From assembly GCA_022842225.1 (NCBI GenBank), contig JALHPX010000022.1, positions 1 through 14,656 of the forward strand: DNA of 14,656 nucleotides. Reading direction: 5' to 3'. The translations under genes and the position numbers were made by a program. The first letter of the stretch is position 1. Each line of letters opens with the position of its first letter. This DNA is from a bacterium (GTDB lineage Bacteria; Bdellovibrionota; FAC87; UBA2466). Below the pieces are notes generated by a model, which worked only from the letters and a program-made list of their open reading frames with translations, searched no databases and had not been told where the DNA came from. Of the stretch, positions 6,606 to 13,240 are shown one piece after another.

Positions 6606-7256
6606 GTGAACAGAGAAATTTTCAACGAAGACGCACTGAGTTGGCTTTCTCATTCGCCCGAACTTACCGGCTGCTCTTTTGTTACCTCGCTCCCTGATAT
6701 CTCTGAGTTTCCTGCACTCAACTTGCAAGAGTGGAAGCATTGGTTCGTCGGCGCTGCGAGATTGGTTCTCTCTCGGTGTCCCAATGACGGCGTAGTTATT
6801 TTCTATCAAACCGACATTCTCCGTGTGGAGGGTTGGGTGGATAAATCATATCTTTGTCAGAAGGCCGCGGAAGAAACGGGACACGCACTGGTTTGGCACA
6901 AGGTTGTCTGCCGGGTTCCGGCCGGCGTCACTGCTTTTGGCCGCTCTGGTTACTCTCACCTGCTGTGTTTTTCGCGATCGGTAAAATCTCAAATTGCGCT
7001 ATCGACGGAAAACGTACTTCCGCATGCGGGCGAGGTCACCTGGACTCGCGGCATGGGAGTGCAAGCCTGTCTCACTGCTTGCAGATTTATTCTCTCCCAC
7101 ACCACCACTCGCACCGTGGTGGATCCCTTCTGCGGTCACGGCACTGTGCTCGCGGTGGCGAATTCACTAGGGATGAAGGCGATTGGGGTGGAGCTTGTTC
7201 CTAAGCGAGCGAAGAAAGCGCGTAGCCTTGTTCTGGAAAGCCCCCTGAATCAGTAG
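6606..7256 (+). CDS. Methyltransferase-like protein with altered catalytic motif (SLPD)
   Basis: 216 residues from GTG at 6606, six bases after the previous stop and in the same frame; the ribosome binding site is weak, so translation is probably coupled. The C-terminal VVDPFCGHGTVLAVANSLGMKAIGVEL (171-197) is a typical SAM-binding motif I of DNA/RNA N-methyltransferases in the permuted order, where the catalytic motif comes first. At that place stands VTSLPDISEF (26-35): Ser28-Leu-Pro-Asp31 instead of S/D/N-P-P-Y/F/W. The missing aromatic residue argues against an ordinary DNA N4/N6 methylase; an RNA or other substrate is possible. A central stretch GVTAFGRSGYSHLLCFSR (107-124) is also reminiscent of such enzymes. 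It is the last gene of the sulfur operon and stops inside a hairpin. Placement there may be functional or accidental. Confidence 0.8.
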   Translation: MNREIFNEDALSWLSHSPELTGCSFVTSLPDISEFPALNLQEWKHWFVGAARLVLSRCPNDGVVIFYQTDILRVEGWVDKSYLCQKAAEETGHALVWHKVVCRVPAGVTAFGRSGYSHLLCFSRSVKSQIALSTENVLPHAGEVTWTRGMGVQACLTACRFILSHTTTRTVVDPFCGHGTVLAVANSLGMKAIGVELVPKRAKKARSLVLESPLNQ

Positions 7257-7267
7257 ATCCAGGGGGC
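7240..7267. terminator. Hairpin between convergent genes, probable terminator
   Basis: GCCCCCTG (7240-7247) pairs with CAGGGGGC (7260-7267) around a 12-base loop that contains the TAG of the methyltransferase gene. The stem is GC-rich, but only a short CTTG follows, so efficiency on the plus strand is uncertain. It may also serve the convergent lipoprotein gene, which has its own small stem (7277-7281/7286-7290) followed on the minus strand by TTTC. Confidence 0.55.
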
Positions 7268-7293
7268 CTTGATGAAAGAGTAGCGACTCTCGT

Positions 7294-8457
7294 TTACTCA
7301 GGCACCGCCGTATACATATCGGTCTTGTCCGTGAACGCTACACCACGGCTTGAGCTAATGGCCGCATGAAACGAGAACGGCAATTTGTGGTACGTGCTCT
7401 TGATAAACGACAACGCGCTAGAAACCGCGGTTCCCGTTACCTCACATGCCAACGAGTTATCCGTTGCGATGGAGTAGTCAGCAGTCGCAACGCACGCATT
7501 GGCGTCCGTTACGGCGGTGAATCCACCGGCAGTGGCGTCCGTTGTGATGCTGATTGCCATGTTAGTGGGCGAGGTGGCCTTGTAGCTGGCTAGCATGGTG
7601 AAGTAATTGCGGTTGGTGTTCGAAGTACCATCGAAGGCGCTCGCCACGCTCCCGAACATGTGTACCTCAGTACCGTCTGAGAAGAAGCGCATGATTTCTT
7701 TTGCAGGCACTTCATTCGGATAGGTCGTGTTGTTATATGAAGAAATGTAATCGAGTCGGAGCGATTTACTCGAAGGTACATAGCTAATGATGGTCGAGCT
7801 TTTGTATAACGCAGGCGTAGAGGCGCCCGAGGATTCCGGTTCGTACATCATAAAGTTGATGCCTGACGACGAGGCTCGGAAATAGATGTCGTTCTTCACG
7901 TTATCCGAATCGATCACGACTTTGCGATCGTAGATGGAGTTCGTCTCTCCCGATACATCCGTAACCGTAAAGGTCATCTCAGTACCGTTAATATTGCTGA
8001 AGAATGCTTCTGTCACTCCGCAGGTGCTGATGATCGTAGCTTTGTTTGTGCTATCGAACGTCGTCGAACCAGTTCCCACCGTCGGGACTCCCGAGGAGTC
8101 GCTCGGTACAACAGTTGCCAACACGCAAACAACATCCAATGCATTGAGCACGCGGCGCTTAACACCGAAATAAATGCCTTCGCTATTAGCGTCGTTAACA
8201 AAATAGTTCTGCACTGTGCTCTTCAGAGTGGTGCCAAAGTCGCCACCCAACCCATTCGCGCTGTTAGTCCATGGGGTCGATAGGGACGCCCGAGTTTCTC
8301 TAGCAGAACGAGCAGAGCTGGCTGGAATAGATCCGGAAACTGCCGTTTTTAGTTCTTTAACTGCGCTAACCATGCCCATGTTGTCGTCGGATCCGCAACG
8401 CGTAACGCCGAGCAACAGTGCGCAAGCAACTGCCGTAGTAGACAACGCTCTTTTCAT
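7294..8457 (-). CDS. Putative lipoprotein of unknown function, 387 aa
   Basis: I do not recognise the family. ATG at 8457 has GGAG 8 bases upstream. The N-terminus (MKRAL, hydrophobic 9-18, then VTRCGSDDN) looks like a lipoprotein with Cys21 followed by a Gly-Ser-Asp-Asp start, but the residue before the Cys is Arg20 where Gly, Ala or Ser is expected. An alternative AVAC at 9-12 leaves too short a hydrophobic core. The mature part is rich in Ser, Thr, Asp and Asn with many beta-type stretches (for example FTVTDVSGET, IYDRKVVIDS, SLRLDYISSYNN), and the Cys 111/146 and 322/338 could form two disulfides, as in exported proteins. Residues 45-60 are rich in Ser and Arg. It is divergent from another lipoprotein gene and convergent with the sulfur operon. 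Confidence 0.85.
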   Translation of the reverse strand: MKRALSTTAVACALLLGVTRCGSDDNMGMVSAVKELKTAVSGSIPASSARSARETRASLSTPWTNSANGLGGDFGTTLKSTVQNYFVNDANSEGIYFGVKRRVLNALDVVCVLATVVPSDSSGVPTVGTGSTTFDSTNKATIISTCGVTEAFFSNINGTEMTFTVTDVSGETNSIYDRKVVIDSDNVKNDIYFRASSSGINFMMYEPESSGASTPALYKSSTIISYVPSSKSLRLDYISSYNNTTYPNEVPAKEIMRFFSDGTEVHMFGSVASAFDGTSNTNRNYFTMLASYKATSPTNMAISITTDATAGGFTAVTDANACVATADYSIATDNSLACEVTGTAVSSALSFIKSTYHKLPFSFHAAISSSRGVAFTDKTDMYTAVPE

Positions 8458-8764
8458 TTTTATTTCTCCCAGAGGATTTTAAAGGAGCATAAATTTTGAC
8501 TCAGTTTTAGAGAAAACTCTACGCTTGCGAATGGTTTCTCTAGACGCGCCGCAGATCGGATAGGTGAATAGTGGTGGTCAAAAAGTAGCCGATTTCGAGG
8601 TGAGACCTGAATACACCGACTGTCGAAGGATTGGCTTGCTAAACTACTGATTTTGTTCAAAAGAGCCTTTCTGGTCAGGTCAAGTATCGAAGGCATCGAC
8701 AGCTGTCAGCCATCTGGTCGGGCGTAGATAGAGCAGGCATCCTTCTTGCTAAATAAGGATGCAC
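8458..8764. other. Divergent intergenic region between two lipoprotein genes
   Basis: No gene is visible in these 307 bases. They should carry the promoters of both flanking genes. On the minus strand TTCTCT and TATGCT at 17-base spacing (3 and 4 matches) is the best I see for the left gene. For the right gene I find only weak boxes. Other structure: AGTTTT/AAAACT with a 4-base loop (8503-8518), the 10-base palindrome GACAGCTGTC (8698-8707), and the hairpin listed separately at the right end. Confidence 0.5.
8737..8762 (+). promoter_or_regulatory. Hairpin sequestering the ribosome binding site of the Ig-like lipoprotein
   Basis: GCATCCTT (8737-8744) pairs perfectly with AAGGATGC (8755-8762) across a 10-base loop. 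The right arm holds AAGGA (8755-8759), the ribosome binding site for the ATG at 8765. If transcribed, the 8-bp stem would hide that site, so translation may depend on temperature, a bound protein or RNA, or opening by ribosomes. Confidence 0.55.
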
Positions 8765-10030
8765 ATGAAGATTTTATCGCCCAAATTGATGGTTATTCTG
8801 CTGTCTGAGATGGCGTTGGCGCTTAGTTTGGGTTGTGCTGAGCGCTCTACCACTCTTTCCAAAGGCGGCAACTCAACCCAGGGGGCAGTTGTAGCCGGAG
8901 ATAAATGTGAGGCGGACTTGGCGGTCACATTAACGCCGAATATTCCAGCGATCGGAGTGCGCATTGGCGACACGATCAATTTTGAGATTTCGGCTAGCGG
9001 TTGCACCGGTTCCTATGTCGCCGAGACGAGCAATGGCACCGTCATTCCTCTTGTTAACGACAAAGCCTTTTTTCCGGTCACTTATAATGCTGTAGCCAGT
9101 AACGTCTTTGAACGCGTGCAGGTAAGAAGCGTGGACACAAAGGGAAACGTCTTGCGGCTTGTTTTTGCCACGAGCACTCTCTTCAGCGTCCAACCGATTT
9201 TTGGCTGCTCCGTAACAGCAAACCCAAATACGATGGGTGTTCCAACGGACTACCGAGGCTCGCAGGTGGCCGACGCTAATTTTGGTTTCCAAGTAACCAC
9301 TACGCAACTGGCGGAAGTATTCAGAGTGGAGAGTGCGGGCGCAGAAGTCGTTTTGCCAAGTCTCCCTACGCCGGAATCGCTCAGTCACTCCGTAGCCATC
9401 GCGTTTCGCACCATAGGCACGAGAGAGTTTGTTTTTAACGTCCGGCAAAAAAGTCTAGGCAACCAGACGGCAAGCTGCCGCGTTTCCGTGACCACCACGA
9501 TACAAAATATTGCCGCCCCGGTAATCACTTCTTACATCGCCGAGCCGAGCCAGCTTTCGTTGGGCCAGAGCTTTAAATTAACTTTGAATGCTACAGTAGA
9601 TGGGCAACCGCCTTCCGTTTCCTTTGACGGAGTGTTCGTAGGATTTACCGGCGGCAAATCGGAGTTGGTCGTTACACCGACCCAGGTGGGCGCGAAGTAC
9701 TATGAAGCAGTTGTGAGCGCACAAGGTGGGATTGCAAGAGCGCAACTGTTGATTCGAGTTGCACCGACTTGTACTTTAACCCCTCAGGTTTCCTCTGCAG
9801 CCGTAGGCTCTCCGTACCCAATCCGAGTGCAAATCAACGGCAGTTTCACTACTGCTTCGTTAGTGGCGGATGGCTTGGAAACCAAAATGATCGATTTCAA
9901 TGCCGCGGGCACTATCGTAACCGTTTCGCCTTTGGTGACGGCAGCTCGAGGCAGTCAGACGGCTACACTCACGGTCACGGGCTTCGGCAGCACCCGCGCC
10001 GTTTGCACGACTAACGTCACGTTAAATTAA
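8765..10030 (+). CDS. Lipoprotein with tandem Ig-like beta domains, 421 aa
   Basis: Two ATGs compete, 8759 and 8765. AAGGA (8755-8759) overlaps the first and lies 5 bases before the second, so 8765 is chosen; it also gives the usual Met-Lys signal peptide start. The signal peptide ends in SLGC (Cys24); Glu15 inside its hydrophobic part is unusual. The rest looks like four beta-sandwich domains: about 48-143, 148-246, 251-332 and 336-421. Domain starts and ends carry Cys that pair naturally: 48/80, 148/238 and 336/414; the third domain has none. Motifs such as IGDTINFEI, LGQSFKLTLNA and VGSPYPIRV recur at equivalent places, typical of bacterial Ig-like repeats. A cell-surface or periplasmic binding role is inference. 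The stop TAA interleaves with that of the convergent gene. Confidence 0.88.
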   Translation: MKILSPKLMVILLSEMALALSLGCAERSTTLSKGGNSTQGAVVAGDKCEADLAVTLTPNIPAIGVRIGDTINFEISASGCTGSYVAETSNGTVIPLVNDKAFFPVTYNAVASNVFERVQVRSVDTKGNVLRLVFATSTLFSVQPIFGCSVTANPNTMGVPTDYRGSQVADANFGFQVTTTQLAEVFRVESAGAEVVLPSLPTPESLSHSVAIAFRTIGTREFVFNVRQKSLGNQTASCRVSVTTTIQNIAAPVITSYIAEPSQLSLGQSFKLTLNATVDGQPPSVSFDGVFVGFTGGKSELVVTPTQVGAKYYEAVVSAQGGIARAQLLIRVAPTCTLTPQVSSAAVGSPYPIRVQINGSFTTASLVADGLETKMIDFNAAGTIVTVSPLVTAARGSQTATLTVTGFGSTRAVCTTNVTLN

Positions 10031-10710
10031 CGTTCTATTTCGTTCCGGCTCAGCCCGATGCCCTTGTCGTCGAGGGTGATGAGTTTCTTCTTGTACAATC
10101 CGCCGATAGCCATCTTGAATTTCTTCTTACTCACGCCGAATAGATCGGAAATCACTTCCGGTGGGGAGCTGTCACTTACTGCTAAAAAACCCCCGCGCGT
10201 TTCGAGGAGATCCAGAATCTTTTGTCCGATTTCCTCCGCTCCGCGACGGCCGGGTTGCTGCAGACAAAGGTCGATTTTCCCATCCTCACGAATTTTCTGA
10301 ATGAAGCCATCGAGGGCTAGTCCCACGCGGACGGGTTCGAAAATCTCGTTATGATAGAGCATTCCCAAATGACTGCTGTTGATAGCCGCTTTGAATCCCA
10401 GGTCGGTGCGCGAGAGGATGAGTAGCTTGACCCGATCGCCTTCCCGTAGCTCGCCCGGGTGCTTCTCCAAAAACTTTTCCACTTTCATGGAGGCGCAGCT
10501 GCGTTGGTTGTTGTCGACGTAAACGCGGACAATTACCTGATCGCCCTCTTGAAGTTCTCGAGTTTGTTCAGAAAAGGGCAGAAAGAGTTCCTTCTCCTTA
10601 CCCCAATCTAGAAAGGCACCAATCGGCTGAAGCGACGAGACGGTGAGCTGCACCACGTCTCCCACTTCAATGGGGCGGTCGGAATGGTCTGGGGCAGGGG
10701 AATGAGGCAT
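10027..10710 (-). CDS. CvfB-family S1-domain RNA-binding protein (short form)
   Basis: 227 residues. Order of domains: an S1 domain (about 13-80; IEVGDVVQLTV, IGAFLDWG.EKELFLPFSEQ, GDQVIVRVYVD), a second S1-like domain (about 88-150; GDRVKLLI, TDLGFKAAINSSHLGMLYHNEIF, DGFIQKIREDGKIDLCLQ), and a C-terminal winged helix (160-222; GGFLAVSDSSPPEVISDLFGVSKKKFKMAIGGLYKK). This is the pattern of CvfB/YitL, which as I recall has about 280-300 residues and three S1 domains; the N-terminal S1 domain is absent here. Family members bind RNA and affect expression of virulence genes in Staphylococcus; the role elsewhere is unclear. No ribosome binding site precedes the ATG, and a possible -10 lies very close, so it may be leaderless. 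No other Met could serve as start. Confidence 0.88.
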   Translation of the reverse strand: MPHSPAPDHSDRPIEVGDVVQLTVSSLQPIGAFLDWGKEKELFLPFSEQTRELQEGDQVIVRVYVDNNQRSCASMKVEKFLEKHPGELREGDRVKLLILSRTDLGFKAAINSSHLGMLYHNEIFEPVRVGLALDGFIQKIREDGKIDLCLQQPGRRGAEEIGQKILDLLETRGGFLAVSDSSPPEVISDLFGVSKKKFKMAIGGLYKKKLITLDDKGIGLSRNEIER

Positions 10711-10721
10711 AGCGGGGGTAT

Positions 10722-10749
10722 AGCATACTCGCGCTAGAAATATTGAAAG
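10722..10749 (-). promoter_or_regulatory. Candidate promoter of the CvfB-like gene
   Basis: On the minus strand CTTTCA (10749-10744, 3 of 6) and TATGCT (10727-10722, 4 of 6) lie 16 bases apart. The start point would fall about 5 bases before the ATG at 10710, giving an almost leaderless mRNA, consistent with the missing ribosome binding site. Confidence 0.3.
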
Positions 10750-10772
10750 CTACCTGTCCGGGACAGGTAGCT
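10738..10772 (-). terminator. Rho-independent terminator of the secreted orphan gene
   Basis: A perfect 11-bp stem, AGCTACCTGTC (10748-10758) and its complement (10762-10772), closes a 3-base loop. On the minus strand it is followed by a T-rich run (TTCAATATTT). It begins 9 bases beyond the stop of the minus-strand gene that ends at 10782. Confidence 0.78.
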
Positions 10773-10781
10773 CCCACAAAA

Positions 10782-11765
10782 CTACTCCTCTGAGTCCTTC
10801 TCTTCTGGTGGATAAACTTGCTCCACCTTGATGGGCTCCCAAACATCCACTTTGTCCGTTATGTAGCGCGAGCCATCGGCGCGACTAAGATAATCTCTTC
10901 GGTAGTAACTATTATCGAGGATTTTTTTGCTATCCACGCCGTAGTTTTTCAGTTGCTCACGCCCCAAAACGTAAAGCACCCCTTCGCCCAGCTTCTTTTC
11001 CGCCGTGTAAATCGGCAATCCCGGCTGATTCCGGTAATGTTCGTTCTGCACATAGGTCACGATGACGTGTTTCATAGTGACCTTGTAGATTTCTGTGGGG
11101 GGATGATGCCATTCCGCCTGTCGCCAAGCTTCATACTTGGGCAGAACTGTCTTTAGGTACATCATGTATTTAGCGAGTGCGGGGTTGCTCTCGGCCGTGA
11201 AGACATAAGCGGGGCGGCCTTGGAAGTCGAACCCGTTGGAACGCTTCTCATAGGCCTTAAACCAGCTCAGGAAATCTCTCGTAGTCTTGTAGATCTTGGC
11301 CAGAGGATCGCTGCCGTTTTTCTTCCACAACTCCAGCTCTCGTCGCAAAGCTTCGCTGCCGCCATTGGCAAAGTATCCAAGCTCCACGTCGGTGATCCAA
11401 CGGTAATCATCTTTGCCGTAGACGAAAATAATGTCGCGTCCATTCCATGGGGAATAGGAGACGGTGAGAAGCGTTTCGCCTTTGGAATCTTTCATGAGAA
11501 CTTCGTGATCGCCCGGGGTATTCCCCGATCGCCAATCGAGATCCTGATAACGCTTTCGTTGGTCGGCGGTTAACTCCGGCTCCTTCGACTTAGGCTCTTC
11601 CTCTACTGGCCGCGATGGCCGCCAAGGCTTGGCTGCTTTCTCTGTGCCCATTGCCTCGCGCACGCGATCTCCAAACAAGCTCCCCCGCGCCCCTCCCTCG
11701 AAATCCGGTGATTCTGCGTGGATAGAACTGACTAAAAAGAAACTCGCGGCAAGCAAACGAAACAT
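10782..11765 (-). CDS. Secreted protein of unknown function, 327 aa
   Basis: I do not recognise the family. The frame can be extended to a TTG at 11780, but ATG at 11765 has GGGAGGA 6 bases upstream and begins a good signal peptide (MFRLLAASFFLVSSIHA, cut after Ala17), so 11765 is chosen. The mature N-terminal part (18-65) is charged and probably disordered (PSRPVEEEPKSKEPE). From about 72 on it looks folded and rich in Trp and Tyr: VLMKDSKGETLLTVSYSP, DIIFVYGKDDYRWITDVELGYF, then a helical middle (EALRRELELWKK, FLSWFKAYEKR) and KVTMKHVIVTYVQNEHYRNQPGLPIY. The tail is acidic (YPPEEKDSEE). There are no Cys in the mature part, so no disulfides. It is monocistronic, between a terminator and a divergent promoter region. 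Confidence 0.85.
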   Translation of the reverse strand: MFRLLAASFFLVSSIHAESPDFEGGARGSLFGDRVREAMGTEKAAKPWRPSRPVEEEPKSKEPELTADQRKRYQDLDWRSGNTPGDHEVLMKDSKGETLLTVSYSPWNGRDIIFVYGKDDYRWITDVELGYFANGGSEALRRELELWKKNGSDPLAKIYKTTRDFLSWFKAYEKRSNGFDFQGRPAYVFTAESNPALAKYMMYLKTVLPKYEAWRQAEWHHPPTEIYKVTMKHVIVTYVQNEHYRNQPGLPIYTAEKKLGEGVLYVLGREQLKNYGVDSKKILDNSYYRRDYLSRADGSRYITDKVDVWEPIKVEQVYPPEEKDSEE

Positions 11766-11811
11766 GAGCGGTCCTCCCAACAGCCTTTATGGCCGATTGT
11801 TTGGAGCGGAG

Positions 11812-11839
11812 GTTATTCGGGGGGAGTTGGGGAGGTCAA
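11812..11839 (-). promoter_or_regulatory. Candidate sigma70 promoter of the secreted orphan gene
   Basis: On the minus strand TTGACC (11839-11834, 5 of 6) and AATAAC (11817-11812, 4 of 6) are 16 bases apart. A start near 11805 would give a leader of about 40 bases that includes the strong ribosome binding site GGGAGGA. Confidence 0.5.
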
Positions 11840-11873
11840 GAAAGCCGCTTTTTAAGAGACGAAAATGGGCACC

Positions 11874-11902
11874 TTGTTCAGGCGGAGGCAACTCCTTATA
11901 AT
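11874..11902 (+). promoter_or_regulatory. Sigma70 promoter of the M48 protease gene
   Basis: A perfect -10 TATAAT (11897-11902) lies 17 bases after TTGTTC (11874-11879, 3 of 6). The start point would be near 11909. This places the in-frame ATGs at 11865 and 11901 upstream of the transcript and supports the ATG at 11931. Confidence 0.65.
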
Positions 11903-11930
11903 GCGAGCCTCAAATTTTAAGAGGTCCAAG

Positions 11931-12728
11931 ATGTCGGTGCGCTACTTGTTGGTTGGGGTTTTCATTCTCTCAGGTCTTGTTTTGGGCCAAGAGGCCGTTA
12001 GCCTGCTACGCCGGCGGGACATGTTTAGCAAAGAAGTTCTCGAGATCTTTGCAGAGGAAGTTCGCTCCGTTGCAACTAACCGGCAGAATGCCGTTCGCCT
12101 GCAGCCTTCTTCGAAATATCTTACTAAGACTCATTCGTATGTGCGCCACGTTTCCGACGAACTGTGGGGAAGAGCGCCCTTTAAGGAAGTTCTCAAGGAG
12201 TTGCCAAAACTAGACGCGATGTTTTGCCTAAAGGCTCCGGAAGGAGTGAGCGCGACTGGGTACACTGGAGATTTTATTTTCATACTGCCGCTAGAATTTA
12301 TGAATTTTGATAATGACGATCAGTTTAAATTCACGATGGCCCACGAAACAGCCCACCACACGCTTTCGCACATCCCTCTCTACCACGCATTGAAAATTGG
12401 AGAGAAGAGCGACGCTCATAAGCAGGCCTTTATTCTGCAAATTGAAAAAGAGGCCGACTTGGCCGGGGTTGTAGTGCTCCAGGCGCAAGGCGCTGATCCT
12501 TTCGCGGCGGTGGACTACTTTAGAAAGAGCCTCCGGGTAAACAGCTACAGCCCCGAGATTAAATCACTTATCGAAAAACGGGTTGAGGCCTTAGAGGCTC
12601 ATTTTAAGAAGAATGGTTACAAGCGGGGCAAGCCCTCCAAATCGGAAGAGTTGAAAGCCGCTCAAGAAGAAGTTCGAATGCTGTTGGAGCTGTCGGAGAA
12701 GAACAAGGCAAACGCTAGCGGTAAATAA
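11931..12728 (+). CDS. M48-family zinc metalloprotease, exported
   Basis: 265 residues from ATG at 11931, which has AGAGG 6 bases upstream and a promoter in front; ATGs at 11865 and 11901 in frame are rejected on those grounds. An N-terminal hydrophobic segment (about 5-18, LLVGVFILSGLVLG) is a signal peptide or anchor. The zinc site is FTMAHETAHHTLSH: His138-Glu139-x-x-His142; the third ligand is probably Glu172 in EKEADLAG, the E-x-x-A-D motif of M48 peptidases. The text between (DAMFCLKAPEGVSATGYTGDFIFI) is the strand before the active helix, as in BepA- and LoiP-like proteases. The C-terminus (220-262) is a charged helix, possibly a coiled coil, with no TPR repeats visible. Role in turnover of envelope proteins is inferred. 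It is convergent with the next gene. Confidence 0.9.
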   Translation: MSVRYLLVGVFILSGLVLGQEAVSLLRRRDMFSKEVLEIFAEEVRSVATNRQNAVRLQPSSKYLTKTHSYVRHVSDELWGRAPFKEVLKELPKLDAMFCLKAPEGVSATGYTGDFIFILPLEFMNFDNDDQFKFTMAHETAHHTLSHIPLYHALKIGEKSDAHKQAFILQIEKEADLAGVVVLQAQGADPFAAVDYFRKSLRVNSYSPEIKSLIEKRVEALEAHFKKNGYKRGKPSKSEELKAAQEEVRMLLELSEKNKANASGK

Positions 12729-12760
12729 GTTTACCCGTCAGCGAAAGGTACCTAGCGTTT
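12710..12760. terminator. Nested inverted repeats at the end of the protease gene, possible terminator
   Basis: AAACGCTAG (12710-12718) is complementary to CTAGCGTTT (12752-12760). Inside lies a second stem, GGTAAA (12720-12725) with TTTACC (12730-12735), whose loop begins within the TAA stop. The structure sits between convergent genes. The T-run after the outer stem is part of the stem itself, so a terminator role is only possible. Confidence 0.4.
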
Positions 12761-12796
12761 ATCCAAGTTGAAAACTAGCGTCGATAAGGCCGCGCC

Positions 12797-13240
12797 TCAC
12801 TTCAAACCTTCAAACCATGCACTGGTTGCACTCGCTTCCGAAACCTGCGATTTCACGATCCTAAACACCATTTTGCGCGAAGGCTCAATGCCGAAAACTG
12901 CAACCATGTTCCCCTTTTGCAATGGCTCGATCGTGTTGAAGTCTCGCTCAGTAAGCCGAATTTGTACCTGATGCTTCTCCCGAACATCGAAAGCGTCGAT
13001 TCGCTTTTTGTACTCGTGTACGATCACGGAGGCTGATTTGGGTCCTGCGCTTCTCTCGTCGATATCGGCTATGCCTTGGACTTCCAAGAGCATTTCCACT
13101 GGGTAGGGCCTTCCCGCTACTGTTTGATTAGGATTGTAGGTGTAAGTGATGGCGCTCATAGTGCTCCGAGCATAAATAACTGCTATCAACATCGCAGTGG
13201 TTGCTAAGATTATTGCGATACGTGCTGAACGTGCTCTCAT
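12797..13240 (-). CDS. Small membrane-anchored or exported protein, 147 aa; candidate immunity protein
   Basis: I do not recognise the family. The ATG at 13240 overlaps the stop of the upstream gene (ATGA), with GAGAGGAG just before it. A basic start (MRARSAR) and one hydrophobic segment (8-23, IAIILATTAMLIAVIY) form an anchor or signal peptide; a cut near Ala24 is possible. The remaining 120 residues are predicted to face the periplasm and look beta-rich: PVEMLLEVQGIAD, SASVIVHEYKKRID, HQVQIRLTERD, NMVAVFGIE, KMVFRIVKSQV. No Cys is present. It is the second gene of a two-gene unit after a candidate Cys hydrolase with no signal peptide. That order, the overlap and the periplasmic location fit an immunity protein for a peptidoglycan-amidase effector, but this is only a hypothesis. 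Confidence 0.82.
   Translation of the reverse strand: MRARSARIAIILATTAMLIAVIYARSTMSAITYTYNPNQTVAGRPYPVEMLLEVQGIADIDERSAGPKSASVIVHEYKKRIDAFDVREKHQVQIRLTERDFNTIEPLQKGNMVAVFGIEPSRKMVFRIVKSQVSEASATSAWFEGLK

Noticed and set aside
6231..6809. 192-codon open frame on the minus strand
   Set aside because: It is antisense to the ends of the dioxygenase and methyltransferase genes, which carry catalytic motifs on the plus strand.
8698..8707. Palindrome GACAGCTGTC as an operator
   Set aside because: A single 10-base palindrome without a promoter it clearly overlaps and without a second copy; not enough to call a site.
8930..9448. 172-codon open frame on the minus strand
   Set aside because: It is antisense to the Ig-like lipoprotein with signal peptide, ribosome binding site and paired Cys; the shadow has none of these.
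11865..11930. Upstream ATG starts (11865, 11901) for the M48 protease
   Set aside because: They lie at or upstream of the TATAAT -10 box and lack a well-spaced ribosome binding site; they would also put a basic stretch before the signal peptide.
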